Assembly (NCBI GenBank): GCA_023055425.1
Contig: JALGPY010000001.1
Location: 144,051,368-144,115,367, forward strand
Length of the DNA: 64,000 bases
Direction of reading: 5' to 3'
Origin: Linanthus parryae
Taxonomy: Eukaryota > Streptophyta > Magnoliopsida > Ericales > Polemoniaceae
In this document: positions 59,101-64,000 of the stretch, piece by piece
Position numbering within the stretch: position 1 is the stretch's first letter
Layout of the letters: every line of letters begins with the position of its first letter
Translations under genes and position numbers: made by a program
Notes under the pieces: generated by a model
The model's input: the letters and a program-made list of their open reading frames with translations, nothing else
Told to the model about the DNA's origin: nothing
The model's database searches: none

Positions 59101-61560
59101 CGTTATCGATTGCGGCAATTGAGCTCCCAGAACCACCATTGACCCTCCATATCACCAGAACCAACCTCTATTCTCTCCAATCGAATGTGAGACCAGGCCT
59201 ATCTCGGTTCAGTCAAACCCACAGTATTCACCTCTACGTAACCCTTGCACCACACACACAGTACCGATACAAACCCATTCGAGACATACACACACCATTC
59301 AGACCTCCAATTCAGCAACCCAACTAATTCAGTGCTTCAATTGCTTAATTTTTCAACAATCTTTCTCTCTTGCTCTTCTTCTTCCCCAGCTTTTTTGGGT
59401 CTATGTTTCTCAAAATCCAGGATTGGAATATGATTTGGGAAAAAAAAATCAGCGGGTGTGAGATTGAGGTTGACTGGTCGCTAATCTGGTGGTGATGGTG
59501 GCTGCATTACTGGAATCGGCCCTGGAAATGCTTACCGTCCTGTTCAAAGCTCAACCAGATCCAGTTTGGAGATGGACCCATCGTGGGCTTGTTTCTCTTA
59601 TCTCAATTCTTCTTGATAACTTGAGTTGTTGGGTTTATCTGATTTCATTTGATGATTCCATCTGTGTTTGTGTCAAAATTGGGAATTTGGTGTAGTGGTT
59701 GATACCTTGAGTTGTTGGGAATATCTGATTTCATTTGATGATTCCATCTGTGTTTGTGTCAAAATTGGGAATTTGGTGGTAGTGGTTGAAGGTAATGGTG
59801 GTGGTATGTAGAGGTAAGGTAGTGTGTAGATTTATAAGATGAACAAATACATATAACAAAATAAGTTAACGGCAGGGGTATAATTGGCTTTTTTTATTTC
59901 CGTCCAAGCCCGTTAGCAATAAGGATGGTTTGTGGTATTTCCCATAGGTCAGGGTAGTGACCTGGTAAATGCCCAAACCACAGGGGTGGTTTCTGTCAAT
60001 TACCCTTTTTCTGGGGCTACGATGTTATAAATCCAATTCATTGCATTCCTATTAATGCATCTCAGGTAATCTTGACACTGTACATAGTTTTGGTGCTAAC
60101 CCAAATATAAGGATTCCACTTGATCTTGATACCCACAAAAAATGACTTTTAGAGGATCCCTAGAATTTGGAACAGCTACTAAAATGGAAGAAAATAATAG
60201 CATTTGATTTGACAATCTAAATCTAAAAGACAAGACCCGGTTGTCTATGTAGAATGACGTATACAAGGATCCTCACCACACAATGTAAGAGTACATAAGA
60301 TGAGACAATCAGACAAAAGAAGCAGATAAGGCACAGCATGTAATTGCTGCCAACCGTAATTGCCCATAAGCACCAATTACGCCAACAATCCTTTCAGTAG
60401 TAATTAACACCTCAAACTAAGTTTACGATCAACAGCATTCATTATATGCTAAGGCTGGTCCTAGCAAGCCTCCAACTTGCATCAGTTAAGAGCTTTCTGA
60501 CATTTTCAAGTTCCTATGAAACCACTAACACCATGCTTCTTCCTGATGCTCCAGATAATAGTTTCAGGTAGCAAACATTGAAAATTTCACCCATGTACAG
60601 AATTAAGTATCATCATATTGTTGTAAGGAACGTAAAACAGCATTTTAGTTACGTCAAATGTATTCCATATCCTCCTATTATCGTCTTCATGTGAGATACA
60701 GCAGAAGAACCATACTCATAATTTTGTGGAAATGAAAAATCCATAGAAGAATGATAGAAGATGATGTCATCTGATCCATATATGTAAAAATAGACAACGG
60801 AAAGATACAGTACCCAAACAAAATGCCTGACTCAAGGCCATATATGATTTCCTCAACAACATCGGATTGCATCTGCAAGGAACAAAACAATAAGATAGAA
60901 GTAAAATCCTAAAAAGCTGGTTTCTATAATGAAATACAACAAGGTTGTAACAGGCAATCTACCAGCTCATGCTGTTTCCTCTGACGTCTATATATGCGTA
61001 GCCATCCATTAAGCATTATCTAAAATCACAAGACTTCCATAAGACAGCCATATCTGAAATTCTGAAATAGCATTTTCTTCATGAAAACAAAAGATGATAG
61101 AATTAAGATTCAGCTAAATCCGTAGAAGGAAATTAGACATTGTGACTGTTGATTCCTCGAGCTAAAGAGGATAATATCCTGAGAGATGGTGAGTTTAAGT
61201 TATTTTATATTTTATAGCAACTAATATTTATATCTACATAATAAGCTACTATGGGGAATAAGCTATCCCCCCAAAATGTGACATGAGGAATAGCTTATCC
61301 GCACAATATCTTAAGAACTAAATACTTCATAATAAGACAATCTCATCCATTCAAATTTTTATCATACTTTTTCTGTGGTTGTGCCCTCGAGCACGGGTTA
61401 TGCACTAGTGAAGCAAAAAGCTAAATGCCTCACTTTAAATTATGGGAAAGAGCATAGGATAGAATACCTACAAACAAGAGGGAGACAGCAAAAACCAGCC
61501 AAGGTAAATGGAAGACAGATATTGAAGAAGACTGCTGCTCTTCCCCGCCAGCACCAACTC
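53008..61560 (-). CDS. NIPA9: Probable magnesium transporter NIPA9-like, last six exons (5' end outside window)
   Basis: Exons on the minus strand: 61560-61472, 61019-60963, 60872-60814, 58032-57912, 57671-57523, 53209-53008. All junctions are GT/AG and phases fit; the stop is TAA 53008-53010. The product follows the NIPA (DUF803) fold of multiple membrane helices: [49 protein letters not shown], a membrane segment [60 protein letters not shown], then [20 protein letters not shown] and a Ser/Arg-rich cytosolic tail. NIPA proteins are implicated in Mg2+ transport; this tail and loop pattern match the NIPA9 type. The first exon here starts in mid-codon, so earlier exons lie beyond 64000. Introns of 4.3 and 2.8 kb are swollen by transposons. 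No lesion seen. Confidence 0.9.
53210..54050. other. NIPA last intron, left part; unidentified coding-like stretch on minus strand
   Basis: On the minus strand around 53690-53830 a frame reads with an acidic, coding-like composition ([19 protein letters not shown] ... [10 protein letters not shown], then a stop). I do not recognise it, and it has no matching start or splice partners. It could be a captured gene fragment. Confidence 0.35.
54051..54497. mobile_element. MITE-like element in NIPA intron
   Basis: The left end GGGCTAGTTTGGGAATGC and right end GCATTACTCTAGTAAGCCT are imperfect inverse complements. TAA occurs on both sides (54048-54050 and 54498-54500). Internal AAGCTGCTGTG phrases repeat several times. 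Boundaries are approximate and the superfamily is uncertain (3-bp target suggests PIF/Harbinger). Confidence 0.55.
54528..54568. repeat. A-rich run
   Basis: AAATAAATAAATAAA followed by about 28 A residues, in the NIPA intron. It could be the tail of a retroposed copy on the plus strand, but no body or TSD was identified. Confidence 0.9.
54569..55567. other. NIPA intron sequence, nothing firmly recognised
   Basis: No supported gene. A minus-strand stretch near 55050-55290 contains short open pieces that look vaguely coding but are interrupted by stops. ACGGTTTTAAATAACGGAATCG near 55343 opens another low-copy-looking stretch. Confidence 0.4.
55568..55685. mobile_element. Truncated Stowaway-like MITE (relative of 25192-25451)
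   Basis: It begins after TA with CTACCTTTGTTTC and shares GGTGATTTGATTAGCAAAAC and AAGAATTTGGTAATCTTT with the left half of the element at 25192. The right half and right inverted repeat are missing. Confidence 0.75.
55731..56771. mobile_element. Stowaway/mariner-like element, 1041 bp, with gene-like cargo
   Basis: The left end CTCCCTCTGTCCCACCCG and right end CGGGTGGGATGGAGGGAG are inverse complements over about 25 bp with three mismatches, flanked by TA (55729-55730 and 56772-56773). This size is large for a Stowaway MITE. The interior holds a duplicated GAAACCTCTGTTCTTCCCC phrase, an (AG)n run (56077-56114) and a GC-rich stretch with an ATG-led frame at 56204-56353 ([20 protein letters not shown] ...) that resembles a gene's 5' UTR and first exon. 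I do not recognise the product and see no transposase. Confidence 0.8.
56774..57522. other. NIPA intron sequence with a GTATCG/ATATCGG-rich patch
   Basis: 56814-56955 is rich in ATATCGG, GTATCGG and CGATACG words, including GGTTTCGGAGACCTCCGATACC, and resembles the arrays at 61725-61815 and 62428-62590. The rest (56960-57520) shows nothing I can name. Confidence 0.5.
58033..58354. other. NIPA intron sequence left of MULE-D
   Basis: Ordinary AT-rich intron sequence; no feature seen. Confidence 0.5.
58779..58990. repeat. Tandem duplication, two 106-bp units, inside MULE-D
   Basis: The CCCATCCATTGATGTTCGAC ... GAACGTCGAAAATC block occurs twice at an offset of 106 bp, apparently identical apart from the CT-rich entry. 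Perfect identity suggests a recent duplication by slippage or unequal exchange. Confidence 0.92.
59615..59786. repeat. Tandem duplication, two 86-bp units, inside MULE-D
   Basis: TTGAGTTGTTGGG ... AAAATTGGGAATTTGGTG occurs at 59621 and again at 59707, with few differences (TTTATC against AATATC). Confidence 0.9.
60006..60813. other. NIPA intron sequence right of MULE-D
   Basis: Intron sequence up to the exon at 60814; no repeat boundary or coding feature recognised. Confidence 0.5.
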
Positions 61561-61724
61561 CTGCAATGAGAAAGATGCGTACCAATCACAAACTAGAAAT
61601 AATATAAACAAAGTTCGACTCACAGAACTTTCTGAAACCAACTGGCGGCATTTTCAAATGCACTAAGATTGTTTCCCCATTTGCTGGTGCACAATATGTT
61701 AAGTTTACCTCTCCAGGCATAGTT

Positions 61725-61815
61725 ATCAGAGTTTGATACGTATCGTGTATCGATAGTAGGATTTTTGTATCGTGTATCGTATCGTATCGCGTATCGGAAC
61801 GATACGCACACCCTG
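61725..61815. repeat. GTATCG-rich self-complementary repeat, left copy
   Basis: Starts GTTATCAG and is packed with GATACGTATCG, GTGTATCG and CGATACG words that are palindromic or mutually complementary. Confidence 0.8.
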
Positions 61816-62427
61816 CTTAAAGCAACTTAAAAATATATACTGACCCTTATAGTGGAGAGTTTATTGGTTGCATCTGGCATTTACTAAGTCTAACTAGCAC
61901 GTATTAACATTTTTGGTATGCAGCTAGATTTATAGAGTCGAGTATGTTAATATATTTTAGACTCATGTCCAATAATGGATCACATATTCACATTACATAA
62001 AGTGAGAATAATAATGAATTGGAAGAATTGAGTGGACTATCAGTTATATGTAGGGTATATCTATGTGGTATCATATTAGTAGTTAAATAATCTTGCTTAT
62101 GTGTGGCAAAAGCGCCCAATTAAATTGAACATAATACTAGAATACTAAAGTTAGGGATCTCTAATCAGTACACACTACGAACACAACCGTATTCCACTAG
62201 AGTCTTGTAAATAGAACAATTGTCTTCTATCTGGCATTTTCTTCTTCAGTCTTTCTCCTCTAGGCTAGATCAATTATCAAGAATTCAAGACAATTTAGTT
62301 TTTTGACTAGCAAGATTGAGGCAAACCTAGAGAAGTAGGACCATCTAACAAAATATTCATATAATCCATGTAATACGAAGTTCTATATCAATAGGTTCTA
62401 ACAAACCTAGACCAGTTTCAGTTCTCA

Positions 62428-62590
62428 AACGTATCGTGTATCGCAGGATACGTATCGTATCGGATGTGTATCGCTCGATACAGTTTGATACACTGTCATT
62501 AGCGATACAGTGAACGATACGTAACGCTGATGGCATGTATCGTATCGTATCGTACGATACGTATCGAGTATCGCTCGATACTGATAACAG
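62428..62590. repeat. GTATCG-rich self-complementary repeat, right copy (inverted)
   Basis: Packed with ACGTATCGTATCG and CGATACG words. Its right end, CTGATAAC, is the inverse complement of the GTTATCAG start of the copy at 61725, so the two could be ends of one element of about 870 bp. Confidence 0.75.
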
Positions 62591-63477
62591 AGTCTCCAGG
62601 TGAAGATACAGTAACAAATGACTGGAGCAAGGTTGACATATTTTGTTGGCACCAGCCCACAAGCACACGCACAAGGACAAACAAACTAATCGGGCAAGCA
62701 ATACCAATTAAGTGAAACTTCAAACTATAAGCTCACGTAGCTCATCTCAAGAATATAAATCTTAGCAAACTGTGGTTTTCCAAGACCAACCCGCAATCAA
62801 TTGTACGCTTGGATTAGCAGCTCATGGCTCTAATTTATTTTTCAATTGTAAATAAATGAAAATGCTTGATTTGTCTGCCTTAGTGTCCTAAGTTCCCTGT
62901 AGAGCTTGAATAATGTGCGCATAGTCAGTGACTGCTCAATGAGACTGTTGAAAAGTAGGATCTAGGTAGAGAGAGGGGATCATAAATGATAATAATCAGT
63001 GTTATCGGATAATGGACTCCTAGCTGAGGGAAGGAAGGGAGCTAACCTCAAGGATACAGAGAGAGAGAGAGAGACTGGAAATTGGCAATCTTAGTGAATA
63101 ATTATTCTGCTCTATGGAGAAAAGGAGATTTAATGCTGCATACATGATGGTTCGCTCCCCTACTTTGACCATCATCGACTCACTATGTTGTCCCCGGTCA
63201 AAGTCAAACAAGCTTCATAGCTCCTTTGTTAACATTGTACACTCAAGACTGTGGAAATTGGAAACCTTCAATATTTTTCTAACGTTAGGCGGGGTCCAGC
63301 ATCCAAGCAATCCTTTAGCTCTATCCTCAACCTCTATAAGTATTCGAGGGATTCCGATATGCCGGAGACTTGGGCTGCGACAAATCCTAAGTCAAGTATC
63401 CAATCTGCCTTTTGCATTAGTCACTGGAAATGAACTCGACATACTACCCTAGTATTACAGAGACAATTGCTCGTGAC

Positions 63478-63480
<3 letters not shown>

Positions 63481-63511
<31 letters not shown>
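63481..63511. repeat. (AG)n microsatellite
   Basis: An uninterrupted GA run of about 30 bp. Confidence 0.97.
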
Positions 63512-63514
<3 letters not shown>

Positions 63515-64000
63515 TCAGGGTGGTAGACAAGTGCTTGCGATCCATGGCTAGCTAAGTCAATAATGCACCGTTTCTTGAGAGCTATTAGTTTCATATTTGG
63601 TTCTGTAGTCCCCAAAGAAGATTCGGAAGATGGCCAAAAGGTGGAGGGGAGCCATAGCTGGCGTCGGGAGGCTGTCTTGGTAATAGGTGATCAACAAAAT
63701 TGATTGGTAAAGTGTTGCTACAGAAATGTTCACTGAGGAAACAGATTTGGCTGAACAATTAGGAAACAGATTTGGCTGAACAATTTTTCAGAACCTTCAT
63801 AATATTCTTCTATATCACTGGATAAAAGAACAAGATATTATAAGTTACAAACCATAAACTAAGTGTTACATAAGTAGCGTAGCATACTATCACAGTTTGA
63901 TAGAGCGTCGAATTATTTATTTGGGGACTTAATCACATAGCAGCTAAGAAAAATGTGCAAATTAAGTCACTAGCTAGAAGAACAAGTAGTCTACTTCCCA

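Larger units (their letters stand above)
58355..60005. mobile_element. MULE-D in a NIPA intron, 75-bp terminal inverted repeats
   Basis: The left end GGGTAATTGACAGAAACCAC (58355) and the right end at 60005 form an inverted repeat of about 75 bp with only two mismatches, through CTGACCTATGGGAAAT. The flanks share TTTCTGG (58348-58354 and 60008-60014); a 9-bp window matches at 7 of 9. The terminal repeat is the same family as MULE-C. There is no transposase; the interior is C/T-rich and gene-like with two local tandem duplications. It lies between the NIPA exons at 57912-58032 and 60814-60872. Confidence 0.88.
61561..64000. other. NIPA intron upstream of the first visible exon, with repeats
   Basis: No further NIPA exon was found here, so this is intron or the gene continues beyond the window. 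Contents: GTATCG arrays (61725-61815 and 62428-62590), a copia-LTR-like stretch near 61945-62280 with no confirmed TSD, an (AG)n run at 63481-63511 and another near 63058-63073, and a 25-bp tandem repeat (GGAAACAGATTTGGCTGAAC twice) near 63738-63787. Confidence 0.5.

Noticed and set aside
58853..59164. 103-residue minus-strand frame in MULE-D
   Set aside because: It spans a 106-bp tandem duplication; no recognisable domain or splice partners.
61945..62280. Copia solo LTR starting TGTTAATATATTTTAG
   Set aside because: The sequence style (AGAGTCTTGTAAATAGAAC, late pyrimidine tract) resembles copia LTR ends, but no convincing CA end with a 5-bp duplication was found.
1..64000. A novel multi-gene defence or metabolic system
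   Set aside because: The intact coding content is two unrelated housekeeping or hormone genes and one pseudogene; everything else is transposon-derived or non-coding, with no unexplained conserved gene cluster.

Overview
This window looks like a transposon-rich stretch of a flowering plant nuclear chromosome, probably a eudicot; the species is not determinable from the sequence. The evidence is three intron-containing plant genes (a mitochondrial carrier, a LOG-type cytokinin-activating enzyme and a NIPA-type magnesium transporter) and many plant-type transposons: chromoviral Ty3/gypsy, Angela/BARE-like and Ale-like Ty1/copia, an L1-type LINE, Mutator-like (MULE), PIF/Harbinger-like and Stowaway-like elements, and a SINE. 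All boundaries, target-site duplications (TSDs) and splice sites were read by eye; no alignment or database search was run.

Left third (1-25 kb). A decayed minus-strand gypsy chromovirus fills 1-5490. It is followed by a frameshifted CC-type glutaredoxin pseudogene (6059-6420) and a three-layer nest: a MULE copy (6421-23316) holds a MITE (6659-23086), which holds an Angela-like copia array (7264-22688). The array has the rare form LTR-internal-LTR-internal-LTR, with one TSD (AATAT) outside the two outer LTRs. A second MULE copy with a 10-bp TSD follows at 23483-24855.

Middle (25-42 kb). A full-length L1 LINE with a 14-bp TSD (26841-36504) is split inside ORF1 by a 3756-bp TG...CA element that looks like a very long solo LTR. 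Next, an Ale-like copia remnant (about 36690-42228) is split by a MULE (37430-40002, TSD TTTTCCTTA). That MULE's left terminal repeat is itself split by a PIF/Harbinger-like element (37470-38467, TSD TTA) carrying a palindromic tandem array.

Right third (42-64 kb) is the host gene space. A seven-exon mitochondrial carrier gene (minus, 42734-46122) keeps every splice site and reading phase but has one in-frame TAG in exon 2 and two damaged carrier signatures. Divergently from it lies an intact seven-exon LOG gene (plus, 48790-51132) with a MITE in its last intron. Convergent with LOG are the last six exons of a NIPA9-like magnesium transporter (minus, 53008-61560), whose 5' exons lie beyond the window. 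Its introns are expanded by a Stowaway-like element with gene-like cargo, a MULE, MITE pieces and GTATCG-rich repeats. The three genes share no evident pathway or operon-like logic. The most unusual structures are the tandem Angela array, the nested insertions dated relative to each other by their TSDs, and the single-lesion carrier pseudogene. I found no convincing new enzymatic or defence system.
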